Notes: generated by a model not told the origin, from the letters alone. Counted from the stretch's first letter, positions 17,433 to 28,345 are shown. The stretch: DNA of 64,000 nt from Bacillus sp. FSL H8-0547 (GCA_038002745.1 JBBODD010000001.1:62001-126000); one strand, 5' to 3'. Numbers and translations: made by a program.

Positions 17433-18595
17433 GATCCTTCACTGAATGCCTGGTCGGCCAGAAGCTTATAAGTAATGTCATCTGCCGGGGGGTTATGAAG
17501 TCCGGCTCTTACATCCCGGTAATAGCGTTCAATTGGATGAGAACGGAATATACTTTGTCCGCCGACAATTCTCATTGCAAGATCAACGATTTCTACGGCC
17601 GTGTTGGTTGCAACCGTTTTGGAAGCCGCCAGTTCTGCTGAAAGTGTGTGCCGCGTATCGGGACTCTCATCCCACTTTTCTGCCGTGCCGTACAAAAGGT
17701 GCCTTGCCGTCATAAGCTTTACATCCATTTCTGCTGTCTTTCTTCTGACTTCAGGAAGCTCAGAAATCGGATGGTCCAAACTGTTTGGCTGATGTTTCTT
17801 CGCAAACTCCACGGCGAAATTTCTTGCGGCAATCGCGATTCCAAGATAACAGGCCGGAATATGAAGGAGCCAGCCCTGCGGCATCGGTTTTTTGGCAGGT
17901 TTTGAACGGTAAGAAGCAAGCGCCTGATTTTCGAGCACAACATCGTCCAGAATGAGATCATCGCTCCTGGTCCCTCTCATGCCAAGCGTATCCCACGTCT
18001 CCATGATGGAAAGTCCTTTTGAATCCTTCGGAATAATAAATTCTCCCACTTCACCGGATTCTTCTATTGTTGCTGTAATTAAAAAATAATCAAGGGCAGG
18101 GGCAAGCGATGTAAAGATCTTCTTCCCGTTGATGACCCACTTATCCCCCCTGCGGACAGCCGTTGTTTCCGGTTTTCCCCCTCTTGCTGGACTGCCGCTG
18201 TTCGGCTCGGAAGCAGCGCTGTTGATGATTTTGTCGAACTGTATGATTTCTCGGGAAATCTGCGCGTACACTTCTTCCGGCCATCTATTGGTTTCTCTTA
18301 TATTCATTAAAATGCCGAGATGCCAGCCAAGCGAAAGCGCTGTCGGTCCGTCTCCCTGCGCCAGGGTTTCCTGGACCATGACAAAGTCATAAAGAGACAG
18401 TCCTGATCCGCCGTATGCATCCGGTATAGACAATGTCAAAAAACCGGCTTTTTTCAAGTCATCAAAGTTTTCAAATGGAAAGAGCGCATGGCGGTCATAA
18501 TATTCCGCACGCTCAGAAAAGGTTTCAGCAAGCTTCTCCGCCTTTGCGGCAAGCTGTTTTTGTTTATCGGTCTTGATAAAAGATGAATTCAGCAT
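17429..18595 (-). CDS. Acyl-CoA dehydrogenase-family flavoprotein
   Basis: 388 aa from the ATG at 18595, which has GGGTGAG just upstream; an earlier in-frame ATG (18634) has no ribosome site. Domain order is that of ACADs: N-terminal helical domain (AYGGSGLSLYDFVMVQE), middle beta domain with SEPNSGSPARGGKPETTAVR and WVINGKKIFTS, and a C-terminal helical domain (VDLAMRIVGGQSIFRSHPIERYYRDVRAG). The AGG near residue 340 and R-D-R ending are the FAD-binding dimer segment. The substrate is unknown; some members act on thiols or sulfur compounds rather than CoA esters. It forms a two-gene unit with the kinase-like gene. Confidence 0.82.
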   Translation of the reverse strand: MLNSSFIKTDKQKQLAAKAEKLAETFSERAEYYDRHALFPFENFDDLKKAGFLTLSIPDAYGGSGLSLYDFVMVQETLAQGDGPTALSLGWHLGILMNIRETNRWPEEVYAQISREIIQFDKIINSAASEPNSGSPARGGKPETTAVRRGDKWVINGKKIFTSLAPALDYFLITATIEESGEVGEFIIPKDSKGLSIMETWDTLGMRGTRSDDLILDDVVLENQALASYRSKPAKKPMPQGWLLHIPACYLGIAIAARNFAVEFAKKHQPNSLDHPISELPEVRRKTAEMDVKLMTARHLLYGTAEKWDESPDTRHTLSAELAASKTVATNTAVEIVDLAMRIVGGQSIFRSHPIERYYRDVRAGLHNPPADDITYKLLADQAFSEGS

Positions 18596-18757
18596 ACACT
18601 CACCCGCTTTCTGACTATATTTTATCTCTTTCATACATCGTTGAAAAGAATTCCGGTCTGAGCAGCTCCAGAAAATAGAATACTCAGTCTTTTTTATTTC
18701 CTAAAACCGCCAGTTCTGATAAAATAGAACCAATCTTACATATAAGGAGCTAAACAA

Positions 18758-19987
18758 ATGACTTCTTTTCAAACAAACTTAGAAAAATATGCTGAGCTAG
18801 CCGTTAAAGTCGGCGTAAATATTCAAAAAGGACAAACGCTTGTCATCAATGCTTCTCTTGATGCAGCGGAATTCGTCCGTCTTGTCGTCAGAAAAGCATA
18901 TGAGACTGGCGCAAAACACGTTCAGGTTGACTGGGCGGATGATGAAGTGACGCGCGCCCGTTTTGAGCTTGCTCCGATGGAAGCGTTCAGTGAATTTCCT
19001 GAGTGGCGCGCAAAAGGGCTTGAAGCACTTGCCGAAGGCGGAGCTGCCTTCATGTCCATCGTTTCATCAACGCCTGATTTGCTGAAAGGCATTGATTCAA
19101 AACGCATCTCAGCCAGTTCAAAAGCTGCAGGAACGGCGCTTTCAACCTACAGAAATTACATACAGGCAGACAAAGTCAGCTGGTCTGTCATTGCTGTTCC
19201 TTCTGAAAAGTGGGCGGCAAAAGTGTTCCCTGATGCAGAAGACCAGGCTGTAGATCTGCTGTGGGATGCTATTTTTAAAGCAACACGCACTGACCTTGAA
19301 GATCCTGTTTCGGCATGGAAAGAACATGACCGGTCACTGAACAGCAAAGTCGAGTATTTAAACGGCAAGAAATATAAAAAGCTTCACTACCGTGCAAAAG
19401 GAACCGATTTAACGATAGAGCTTCCCGAAAAACATTTGTGGATCGGCGCAGGCAGCACAAATGAACAAGGTCATGACTTTATGGCCAATATGCCGACAGA
19501 GGAAGTCTTTACTGTACCTGCAAAAGAAGGCGTAAACGGCACAGTAACCAGCACAAAGCCGTTAAGCTATGGCGGGAATCTGATCGACAACTTCTCCATC
19601 ACGTTTGAAAACGGGAGAATCTCAGATGTGAAAGCAGAAGAGGGCGAAGAGATTTTGAAGGAGCTTGTCGCTACTGATGAGGGATCTCACTACCTTGGCG
19701 AAGTTGCTCTCGTACCTCATGACTCCCCGATCTCAATGTCAAATGTTCTTTTCTATAATACGCTGTTTGATGAAAACGCGTCGAACCATCTGGCAATCGG
19801 CAATGCGTATGCATTCTGCATTGAAGGCGGAAAGAAAATGTCCCGAGAAGAGCTTGAGAAAAACGGCGTCAATTCAAGCATCACTCATGTTGACTTTATG
19901 ATTGGCTCTGAAGAAATGGATATTGACGGCATTCTTGAAGACGGCACAAGCGAACCGATTTTCAGAAAAGGAACATGGGCTATTTAA
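18758..19987 (+). CDS. ampS: M29-family metalloaminopeptidase AmpS
   Basis: 409 aa, the standard length of AmpS/AmpT enzymes, behind ATAAGGAGC. M29 features visible include GQTLVINASLDAAEFVRL near the N-terminus, the metal-ligand region IGAGSTNEQGHDFMANMPTEEVF, GEVALVPHDSPIS, and the C-terminal AIGNAYAFCIEGG and HVDFMIGSEEMDIDGI. It removes N-terminal residues from cytosolic peptides using two cobalt or zinc ions. In B. subtilis ampS lies near ykpA and mreBH, as it does here. Confidence 0.93.
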   Translation: MTSFQTNLEKYAELAVKVGVNIQKGQTLVINASLDAAEFVRLVVRKAYETGAKHVQVDWADDEVTRARFELAPMEAFSEFPEWRAKGLEALAEGGAAFMSIVSSTPDLLKGIDSKRISASSKAAGTALSTYRNYIQADKVSWSVIAVPSEKWAAKVFPDAEDQAVDLLWDAIFKATRTDLEDPVSAWKEHDRSLNSKVEYLNGKKYKKLHYRAKGTDLTIELPEKHLWIGAGSTNEQGHDFMANMPTEEVFTVPAKEGVNGTVTSTKPLSYGGNLIDNFSITFENGRISDVKAEEGEEILKELVATDEGSHYLGEVALVPHDSPISMSNVLFYNTLFDENASNHLAIGNAYAFCIEGGKKMSREELEKNGVNSSITHVDFMIGSEEMDIDGILEDGTSEPIFRKGTWAI

Positions 19988-20003
19988 TTCAAGCGGCTTT
20001 ACC

Positions 20004-20034
20004 CAAACCTGCATGGCATTCGTGCAGGTTTTTC
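20004..20034 (+). terminator. ampS terminator
   Basis: AAACCTGCA/TGCAGGTTT stem, 8-nt loop, TTTC tail. Confidence 0.85.
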
Positions 20035-20106
20035 TATTGGAATTGACGCTGCATACAGCCTTCATGTACCATAGAAAAATAGCTTATAGAACGGAGCGTA
20101 CATGAT

Positions 20107-21021
20107 ATGAAATCTGTTGAAGTCTACATTCTGTCCGGATTTTTAGGGGCAGGGAAAACCACTCTATTAAAAAATATTCTAAAACAGGAACAAGAAAACG
20201 GAAGAAAAATTGCCGTCGTGATGAACGAGCTCGGTAAAATATCCATAGATTCGGATGCTGTTTCTGATGATATTCCGCTGAAAGAACTGCTCAACGGGTG
20301 TGTCTGCTGCACGATGCAGGGACAGCTCGAAGCACAGCTTCAAGGCATGCTTTCGCAGTATGAGCTTGATGCCATCTATATTGAAACAACAGGTGCAGCA
20401 CATCCTATTGAAGTCCTTGACGCCTGTTTGTCTCCTGTTTTTGCAGACAAACTTGCTATTGGAGCCATTGTCACCCTTGTTGACGGCCCACGCTATCACG
20501 ACCGTACCGGTCTCAGCATTCAGCTTCAGAAACTGCTTCAGGAGCAGATTCATCATGCAGATGTAGTGCTTCTTAATAAAATCGATTCCTTATCAGATTC
20601 TGAGCAGGCGTCCCTTGTAATGGATATTCAGAACATAGCTCCTGCATCCAAGGTACTTCTTACCCAGTTTGCATCCGTCCGCCTGAGTGATTTTCAGCAG
20701 GTGTCACGCATGAAGAGACGTGAGCACGAGCAGACACATGTCGAGCACCAGCTTCATTTAAAAACGTATGTTCATACCTTTACAGGTCCAATTGATTTTG
20801 ACTCATTTGAGAACTTCCTGCGAACGATGCCTGATACGATCTACCGGGTAAAAGGCTATGTTGCTTTTACCCGCTCGGCGGAAACGTATCTTTTTCAGTA
20901 TTCCTACGGGATGCCGCTTTATATGAAAGAACCTGTTAAAATGAAAAAAACCCTTGTCTTTATTGGAGAAAACCTGGATCATGACTGGCTGAAGCAAAAG
21001 CTTACCAGTCTGCAGCACTGA
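20107..21021 (+). CDS. CobW/COG0523-family GTPase (putative metal chaperone)
   Basis: 304 aa. Walker A is GFLGAGKTTLLKN; the switch region NELGKISID and the metal-binding GCVCCTM (CxCC) motif follow; NKID is the G4 guanine-specificity motif. A CobW C-terminal domain occupies about residues 215-300. These GTPases deliver zinc or other metals to client enzymes. Only a few His residues are seen near the C-terminus, so it is not the long His-rich type. No Zur box was recognised ahead of it, so the metal is uncertain. Confidence 0.87.
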   Translation: MKSVEVYILSGFLGAGKTTLLKNILKQEQENGRKIAVVMNELGKISIDSDAVSDDIPLKELLNGCVCCTMQGQLEAQLQGMLSQYELDAIYIETTGAAHPIEVLDACLSPVFADKLAIGAIVTLVDGPRYHDRTGLSIQLQKLLQEQIHHADVVLLNKIDSLSDSEQASLVMDIQNIAPASKVLLTQFASVRLSDFQQVSRMKRREHEQTHVEHQLHLKTYVHTFTGPIDFDSFENFLRTMPDTIYRVKGYVAFTRSAETYLFQYSYGMPLYMKEPVKMKKTLVFIGENLDHDWLKQKLTSLQH

Positions 21022-21058
21022 AAAACCTTCCTGCACACCTGCTGCAGGAAGGTTTTTT
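21021..21058. terminator. Terminator after the CobW gene
   Basis: AAAACCTTCCTGCA/TGCAGGAAGGTTTT with T and A tracts; also usable by the convergent opuAB-like gene. Confidence 0.88.
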
Positions 21059-21113
21059 AACGTCTATACTGAGCTGCACAGTCTTCAGTATTTCATACTT
21101 GTGCAAAGTCTCT

Positions 21114-21956
21114 TTATACCTCTTTTTTACGAGTGCCCAAATGCTGTGTGATACGGTCCAGAATAATGGCAAGGATAACGATTGATATTCCTGCTTCGAA
21201 TCCTCTTCCTACTTCAATACGTGTGACCGCCCGGTAAACGTCGACTCCAAGTCCCGGTGCACCGACCAGAGAAGCGATGACCACCATGGACAGCGCAAGC
21301 ATAATGCTCTGGTTGACACCTGCCATAATGGTTTTTGTGGCAAGCGGCAGTTCTACCTTCATCAATTTCTGAGCGGTAGTCGATCCGAAAGCGTTCGCCG
21401 CTTCAACGAGGTCCTCCGGAACCTGTCTGATTCCAAGGTTAGTAAGCCTGATGGTAGGCGGCATGGCAAAAATGACAGAAGCAATAATGCCAGGCACAAC
21501 GCCGATTCCAAAAAAGAGAATGGCTGGAATTAAGTAAACAAAAGCGGGCATAGTCTGCATCAGGTCCAGTATTGGCGTTAAAATCTTTGAAAAGGTATCG
21601 TTTTGTGAAGCAATGATACCAAGAGGCACTCCAATAATAACGGAAATGATTACAGAAGTAAGGACCAGTGAGAGTGTGTCTATCATTTGCTCCCAGTATC
21701 CAAGATTCAAAATAAACAGAAGCCCTGCCAGTGACAGTGAAGGAAGGGACCAGCTTCTGCTGACAAACCAGGCTATTGCTGCGACAATCACTATCAGCAG
21801 CAGTGCAGGTATCGCCATCAGCCCGTAAACAATGAAATCAGTAAATCCTTCAATACCATTTGAAAGCCATCCGAAGAAACCTTCAAAGCTTTCATTTAAA
21901 TAGGTAACAAATCCATCGACCCATTTTCCAACAGGTATTTTGGGGATATTATTCAT
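21114..21956 (-). CDS. opuAB: Glycine betaine/proline ABC transporter permease (OpuAB/ProW type)
   Basis: 280 aa with about six to seven membrane helices; the first 50 residues are polar. The EAA loop for docking on the ATPase is EAANAFGSTTAQKLMKVELPLA (GxxxxxxxxKVxLP pattern). The sequence QTMPAFVYLIPAILFFGIGVVPG is typical of betaine-type permeases. It overlaps the end of the ATPase gene by 8 bp, so the two form an operon. It imports osmoprotectants with the ATPase and the divergently encoded binding protein. Substrate choice (betaine, proline betaine, carnitine) is inferred from family only. Confidence 0.88.
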   Translation of the reverse strand: MNNIPKIPVGKWVDGFVTYLNESFEGFFGWLSNGIEGFTDFIVYGLMAIPALLLIVIVAAIAWFVSRSWSLPSLSLAGLLFILNLGYWEQMIDTLSLVLTSVIISVIIGVPLGIIASQNDTFSKILTPILDLMQTMPAFVYLIPAILFFGIGVVPGIIASVIFAMPPTIRLTNLGIRQVPEDLVEAANAFGSTTAQKLMKVELPLATKTIMAGVNQSIMLALSMVVIASLVGAPGLGVDVYRAVTRIEVGRGFEAGISIVILAIILDRITQHLGTRKKEV

Positions 21957-23157
21957 GCGGCTGCACCTCCTTTGATTCTGTTCCCGCCAGTGCCTGAATG
22001 ACTTTCTCGCGTTTTATAACACCTTTGATTCTTCTGTTTTCATCTACTACCGGCAGAGGGTACTTGCTCGCAGCCATCTTTTCATAAAGATCCTCAAGCA
22101 CTGTGTCAAGCTCCACATAAGGCATTTCTCTTTTCACATATGTTTCAGTCGGCACGTTTTCTTTAATCGCTTTTACCGCATCGTCAGCTGTGATCAGGCC
22201 GATCAGTGTCTGCTTTTTATCTACGGCATACACACTCGAATAGCCTGCATCACGCATAAGCGTCAATGCTACACGAGGTCCTCTGTCGATCTGGATGGTT
22301 TCCGCCCGGTTCATGATGGATCCTGCCGTTATGACCTTGGACAGATTCACATCTTCTACGAACCGCTCAACATATTCATCAGCCGGATGAGTCATAATTT
22401 CCTCAGGAGTCCCTATCTGGACGATTGATCCGTCCTTCATCAGAGCAATCCTGTCCCCAATGCGAAGTGCTTCATCAAGATCATGGGTAATAAAGATAAT
22501 TGTTTTCTCCATTTTTTCCTGAAGCTCAAGAAGTTCATCCTGCATATCTTTCCGAATCAGCGGATCAAGTGCGCTGAAGGCTTCATCCATTAAAAGAACA
22601 TCCGGTGCGTTTGCCAGTGCACGGGCAAGGCCCACCCGCTGCTGCATGCCCCCGCTCAGTTCACCCGGATAGCTGTCTGCGTACCCTTTTAATCCTACGA
22701 GCTCAAGAGATTCTCTGGCCCGCTGATAACGCTCTTTTTTCTTCCAGCCCTGAATTTCAAGACCATACTCAACGTTTTCAACGACCGTTCTGTGGGGAAA
22801 TAAAGCAAATCGCTGAAAAACCATGCTCATTTTCTTTCTCCGAATTTCTCTGAGAGCATCTCCCTTCAGCTTCATAATGTCTTCATCATCTATAAAAATA
22901 TGGCCGGATGTAGGATCAATAAGCTTATTCAGCAGCCTGACCAACGTTGATTTCCCGCTGCCTGACAGACCCATAATGACGAAGATCTCTCCCGAATAGA
23001 CCTCAAAGCTCGCCCGGTTAACACCGACGGTCATTCCGGTTTCTTTCAGAATATCCGCCTTTGAGCTCCCTTTTTTAAGCATAGCAACTGCTTTTTGCGG
23101 GTTCTTTCCGAATACTTTTGTGACTTCATCAACTTTCAACTTTACCGTTTTCATCAT
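21949..23157 (-). CDS. opuAA: Glycine betaine ABC transporter ATPase with CBS pair (OpuAA type)
   Basis: 402 aa. The N-terminal accessory stretch (about 45 residues, KAVAMLKKGSSKADI) and the ABC domain are those of OpuAA/ProV: Walker A GLSGSGKST, signature LSGGMQQRVGLARA, Walker B VLLMDEAFSALDP and the H-loop ITHDLDEA. Two CBS domains at about residues 285-395 serve as ionic-strength/c-di-AMP sensing modules in this family. Start ATG follows GAGAGGTGT. First gene of the two-gene unit with the permease. Confidence 0.9.
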   Translation of the reverse strand: MMKTVKLKVDEVTKVFGKNPQKAVAMLKKGSSKADILKETGMTVGVNRASFEVYSGEIFVIMGLSGSGKSTLVRLLNKLIDPTSGHIFIDDEDIMKLKGDALREIRRKKMSMVFQRFALFPHRTVVENVEYGLEIQGWKKKERYQRARESLELVGLKGYADSYPGELSGGMQQRVGLARALANAPDVLLMDEAFSALDPLIRKDMQDELLELQEKMEKTIIFITHDLDEALRIGDRIALMKDGSIVQIGTPEEIMTHPADEYVERFVEDVNLSKVITAGSIMNRAETIQIDRGPRVALTLMRDAGYSSVYAVDKKQTLIGLITADDAVKAIKENVPTETYVKREMPYVELDTVLEDLYEKMAASKYPLPVVDENRRIKGVIKREKVIQALAGTESKEVQPHE

Positions 23158-23372
23158 ACACCTCTCGCTAGCGACTTCTTTGTATCAGTTTTCACATCAT
23201 AAAAATGAAATATGTAAGTTTTCCGTTCTAATTGGCAGAATAAAGAAGGACGGATGTTTGGGACCTAATAGATAGTACCCGATCCTAAGAAAAACAAAAC
23301 AATTTTATGTTTCCAGAAAAGTTTTTAAGGGAATATAACGTGATATACATATATCCTTTGGAGGTTCAATAC

Positions 23373-24242
23373 GTGAAAAAATATTTTTATGCACTATCTT
23401 CAATTATTCTTTTATCAGCATTACTTGCATCCTGTGCCCCGGCAAATTCAGACAAGAAGATAAAAATCGGCATGGTGAACTGGATTGATAACATTTCTAC
23501 TGCTTACTTGTGGAAAATCATCCTGGAAGAGAAAGGCTATGATACAGAAATTATCGAACTTGAAAAAATTGCTCTATGGACCGGTATATCCAGAGGTGAT
23601 ATTGATGTCACCGGACAAGTATGGCTCCCTCTGACAGACAAGCCCCTGTACGATAAGTTTAAAGAAGATGTGGAAATCGGGGAACCTTGGTTTGAAGGTA
23701 CAAAAATGGGGATTGCTGTACCGGCATACGTAAAAGATATTAACAGCATCGAAGATCTGAATTCAAAAAAAGGGCAGCTAAACGGGGAAATCATCGGAAT
23801 CGACCCGGGATCAAGCTTGATGCAGCTGACATCGAAAGCCAAAAAAGAGTACGGGCTTGAACTTGAACTTGTCGAGTCTTCGGAAGCTGCCATGCTGACT
23901 GAATTTAAAAAAGCGTATGAAAAGAAACAGCCAATTGCAGTCACTCTCTGGAATCCTCATTGGGTTTTTGCAGATTATGAAATAAAGTATCTGAAGGATT
24001 CTAAAAACGTATTTGGTGCGCCTGATAAAATACATTCTATGTCACGAACAGGATTCGAAAAGGACCATCCTGAAATCGGCAAATGGATGTCTGAATGGGA
24101 AATGAATGATGAACAGCTGAATTCCCTCATTAAAGAAGTACAGGAAGAATCACTGACTCAGGAACCTGATGCCTATGAAAAAGGGGCAAGAAAGTGGATT
24201 GAGAAAAACAGGGAACTTGTCGACAGCTGGACCGAAGAATAA
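23373..24242 (+). CDS. opuAC: Glycine betaine-binding lipoprotein (OpuAC type)
   Basis: 289 aa from a GTG at 23373, which has TTTGGAGG 8 nt upstream; the longer frame from 23307 has no ribosome site. The signal peptide VKKYFYALSSIILLSALLASC ends in lipobox LASC. The mature part is an OpuAC-type ligand-binding domain (KIGMVNWIDNISTAYLWKIIL, then VTLWNPHWVFADYEIKYL) with aromatic residues able to cage a quaternary amine. It is encoded divergently from the permease and ATPase genes, whereas in B. subtilis opuAA-AB-AC is one operon. Confidence 0.9.
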   Translation: MKKYFYALSSIILLSALLASCAPANSDKKIKIGMVNWIDNISTAYLWKIILEEKGYDTEIIELEKIALWTGISRGDIDVTGQVWLPLTDKPLYDKFKEDVEIGEPWFEGTKMGIAVPAYVKDINSIEDLNSKKGQLNGEIIGIDPGSSLMQLTSKAKKEYGLELELVESSEAAMLTEFKKAYEKKQPIAVTLWNPHWVFADYEIKYLKDSKNVFGAPDKIHSMSRTGFEKDHPEIGKWMSEWEMNDEQLNSLIKEVQEESLTQEPDAYEKGARKWIEKNRELVDSWTEE

Positions 24243-24282
24243 CACACCTCGAGAATACTTCAAGCTCAAAAAAGAGCAGAAC

Positions 24283-24318
24283 AAAAGACCGCCGAATGAA
24301 TCGGCGGTCTTTTATTTG
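24283..24318. terminator. Bidirectional terminator, opuAC / ykpA
   Basis: AAAAGACCGCCGA/TCGGCGGTCTTTT with a 5-nt loop. Confidence 0.9.
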
Positions 24319-24324
24319 TTTAAA

Positions 24325-25980
<1,656 letters not shown>

Positions 25981-26106
25981 TTATAACACGAACCGGAAGA
26001 AAAAAATATGCATACAGGAACTGATTTCAATGTTCACAGTCCTGACATGTTGAATCTCCGGTTTTTATGGTAGGATTATGTTCAGTACATCACGGAGGTA
26101 TCTGCT

Positions 26107-26367
26107 ATGAAATTACTGACTTTAATGGAATATTCTCTGTATATCTTCTTTACGGGGCTCTTTCTCGCTTATACAGGATTTAAAACAAGCAACATGACCT
26201 TTTTCATTGGTCTTGTGATTATTTATCTGCTAGTGCATTACTTCAGCAAAAAGATTCTAACCCGGCTTGGAAAAATAGATGAAAGAGTTTCGTTTCCAAA
26301 AACAATCCTTGGGATAATTGGTTCTGTCTTTATCACCATGCTGATCTTAACCCTCATCTATACGTAA
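26107..26367 (+). CDS. Small membrane protein of unknown function (86 aa)
   Basis: A good ribosome site (ACGGAGG) precedes the ATG. Three hydrophobic segments are visible: about residues 9-25, 29-45 and 65-84, with a Lys/Arg-rich loop (SKKILTRLGKID) between the second and third. No family recognised. It is a single gene ended by a bidirectional terminator. Confidence 0.7.
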   Translation: MKLLTLMEYSLYIFFTGLFLAYTGFKTSNMTFFIGLVIIYLLVHYFSKKILTRLGKIDERVSFPKTILGIIGSVFITMLILTLIYT

Positions 26368-26399
26368 AAAAAATCAGACACCTGTCTGATTTTTTACGT
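26362..26399. terminator. Bidirectional terminator
   Basis: ACGTAAAAAAAATCAGACA with TGTCTGATTTTTTACGT, 2-nt loop; the stem and tails are extended and nearly symmetrical. Confidence 0.88.
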
Positions 26400-26756
26400 T
26401 CCGCATTCTTTTTTAAATCTCTCCTCAATCTCCTCCATGCGCCTGCGGTTAACACCGAAGTCATAATAGCCGGTTCGGGAAGCCGATCTAAAATGAATTT
26501 TTTTTGCTTTGTCATTCATTTCAAATTCCACATCATCTTTAAATTTCATTTTATCCGACGTAAATACCGCATGAAGACGGGTACCGCTCTGCTCGGCAAT
26601 TTCAGCGCCCTTCATGGAATAAAGAACATTGCGCAGGTGATTCATTGCTTCAGATGCACTGCATGAATACGTGATGGGATTCATGCTCCGTCCGCCTTTT
26701 TCATTTGCCGTTGACACACAATTTTTTGTAAGCTTTGAACATGCTTTTATTGTCAT
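26394..26756 (-). CDS. DUF1499-family protein
   Basis: Up to 120 aa. The conserved core begins MNPITYSCSASEAMNHLRN and contains FKDDVEFEMNDKAKKIHFRSASRTGYYDFGVNRRRMEEI, which is the DUF1499 pattern (late DxGxNRxR motif). Two starts are possible: the ATG at 26756 with AAAGGCGGGATG upstream, or the ATG at 26684 with GGACGGAG. The shorter form (96 aa) covers the whole conserved core. No enzymatic function is known for the family. Confidence 0.75.
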   Translation of the reverse strand: MTIKACSKLTKNCVSTANEKGGRSMNPITYSCSASEAMNHLRNVLYSMKGAEIAEQSGTRLHAVFTSDKMKFKDDVEFEMNDKAKKIHFRSASRTGYYDFGVNRRRMEEIEERFKKECGT

Positions 26757-26812
26757 TATTCATCCCGCCTTTTCCTTCTTTTTCCCAATCTGAGAAAAAA
26801 GAAAACACAGAA

Positions 26813-27736
26813 TCAGTCACCCATATCAGCCGGAGGTGCCGGATCGTTCCTGTTCATACGTTTTTTTACAGCAAGCCATATGGCAAAGCCGGCAAGGAAG
26901 AGCACGGCAAGTACAGGCAAATTTCCTGCTGTAAAGACGATGAAGGCTGAACCTGCTGACAAAAGGGTATTTAAGCTTTCCATGAACTTCTGTTTTGTTT
27001 TCTGCCATGTATTCAGGTTTTCATTCTCAAGGCCGGGAACATTGATTTTATTTTCTGATAGATGTATGGAAACAGTGGCGAAAGATGTTTGATTGTTTAA
27101 GTAATTGATTCTTCCTGTAAGCTGTTCAATTTCTTCCTGAACAGCACTTAAATCATTTGAAATTTTCAAAAGGTCCTCCGTTTTTTGAGCTTCTTTCATA
27201 AAGCTCAGGAGCCTCTCCTCAACAGTCTTTTTTGATTTAAGCCTTGATTCTAAATCCACATATTCCTCCGTTACATCCTGTCCTGAAACTGTTTGGTTTT
27301 CAACCTTGATGCTTCCCTTTTCAACCGTATTCAGGAATGACTGAAAGGCTTCCTGAGGGACTTTTACGGTCAGCGTCCCTTCCTGGGGCTGGTCTTCTTC
27401 CCCTGAATATGTATTTGATTCCATGATATATCCGCCTAGTGAAGCAAGTGTTTTCTGTATGGATAACACAGCTTCCTGATAGCTTTTCACCCTCACGGAC
27501 ATGTCAGCCGTGTAGATCACTTTGCGGTCTTGCGGAATAGGTGCTGCTGTTTTGCTGTCATTTTGCATCGTCGTTTCTTCAGGAGCCGGTTTTTCGGATT
27601 TCTCCGCAAAGTCAGCATTGGACATTTCTCCTGATGAACTTCCTGAGCTGTCCATTTTTGATTCCTCTGAGCTGCTGCAGGCTGAGACGATCAGGATTAA
27701 AATAATCATGAATAAAGATACCGCGAATTTTCTCAT
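26813..27736 (-). CDS. DUF4349 lipoprotein
   Basis: 307 aa. A signal peptide with lipobox VSAC (MRKFAVSLFMIILILIVSAC) is followed by a low-complexity Ser/Glu/Lys spacer. A DUF4349 domain runs from about residue 72 (RKVIYTADMSVRVKSYQEAV) to 270, with coiled coil around KISNDLSAVQEEIEQLTGRINYL. A C-terminal membrane helix (about 270-292) ends in a basic tail. The protein should be held at the outer membrane face at both ends. Function unknown. Confidence 0.83.
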   Translation of the reverse strand: MRKFAVSLFMIILILIVSACSSSEESKMDSSGSSSGEMSNADFAEKSEKPAPEETTMQNDSKTAAPIPQDRKVIYTADMSVRVKSYQEAVLSIQKTLASLGGYIMESNTYSGEEDQPQEGTLTVKVPQEAFQSFLNTVEKGSIKVENQTVSGQDVTEEYVDLESRLKSKKTVEERLLSFMKEAQKTEDLLKISNDLSAVQEEIEQLTGRINYLNNQTSFATVSIHLSENKINVPGLENENLNTWQKTKQKFMESLNTLLSAGSAFIVFTAGNLPVLAVLFLAGFAIWLAVKKRMNRNDPAPPADMGD

Positions 27737-27805
27737 GGATTGACACTCCCCTTTTTCTTTACACGATTAGACGAGAGTGTTTTCCATTTCGTTACATTCT
27801 TTCTA

Positions 27806-28345
27806 TTATTTTGTTGACCTTATTTTTTCAAAAGGATAAAAAATGAATGCCGCTTTTCCCTCGATGCGGCTGATTTTAATGCTGCCGAGTCCATTTCGTG
27901 AATCCATGCTGTTCGCGCGGTTATCGCCCATGACAAACACCTTGTCTTTTGGAACTTTGACTGGCGGAAAGTCCTCCATAATGTATGTGCCAAGTTCCGC
28001 TGCCTTCTGCTCGTTCGATTTGATATACGGTTCATCTGACGGCATTCCATTTACACGCACCTTGTGGTCTCTCACTTCTATACGATCTCCCGGCAGTCCA
28101 ATCACCCGCTTGACATAATGAATCCCTTTCTCTTGTCCGCTGATAATCACAATATCACCATGCCTTATGCCACCGGAGACAAACAGGGCTTTGTTTACAA
28201 ACAGTCTCTCTCCGTCATGAAGCGTCGGATCCATCGAAGAACCCTCCACCATGTAGGGTTCAAATAAGAACAGTCTGATTAAAAGAGCCAGTCCTGCTGC
28301 AAAAAGAACTGCCTTTCCCCATTCAATAAAAGAATGCCGCTTCAT
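27806..28345 (-). CDS. sipT: Type I signal peptidase (SipT/SipS type)
   Basis: 179 aa from the ATG at 28345, downstream of AGAGGAGG; the frame extends upstream to 28525 without a start signal and overlaps the divergent gene. One N-terminal membrane anchor (AVLFAAGLALLIRLFLF) precedes the catalytic Ser box EGSSMDPTL and the Lys box HYVKRVIGLPGDRI; GDNRANSMDSR is box E. It cleaves secretory signal peptides outside the membrane. Position between ykpA and yknZ fits B. subtilis sipT rather than sipS, though sequence alone does not separate them. Confidence 0.9.
   Translation of the reverse strand: MKRHSFIEWGKAVLFAAGLALLIRLFLFEPYMVEGSSMDPTLHDGERLFVNKALFVSGGIRHGDIVIISGQEKGIHYVKRVIGLPGDRIEVRDHKVRVNGMPSDEPYIKSNEQKAAELGTYIMEDFPPVKVPKDKVFVMGDNRANSMDSRNGLGSIKISRIEGKAAFIFYPFEKIRSTK

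Noticed and set aside
21949-24242. Interpretation of the transporter as a methionine or quaternary-ammonium efflux system
   Set aside because: The ProV-type N-terminal region with CBS pair, the permease motifs and the OpuAC-type binding domain together fit osmoprotectant import.
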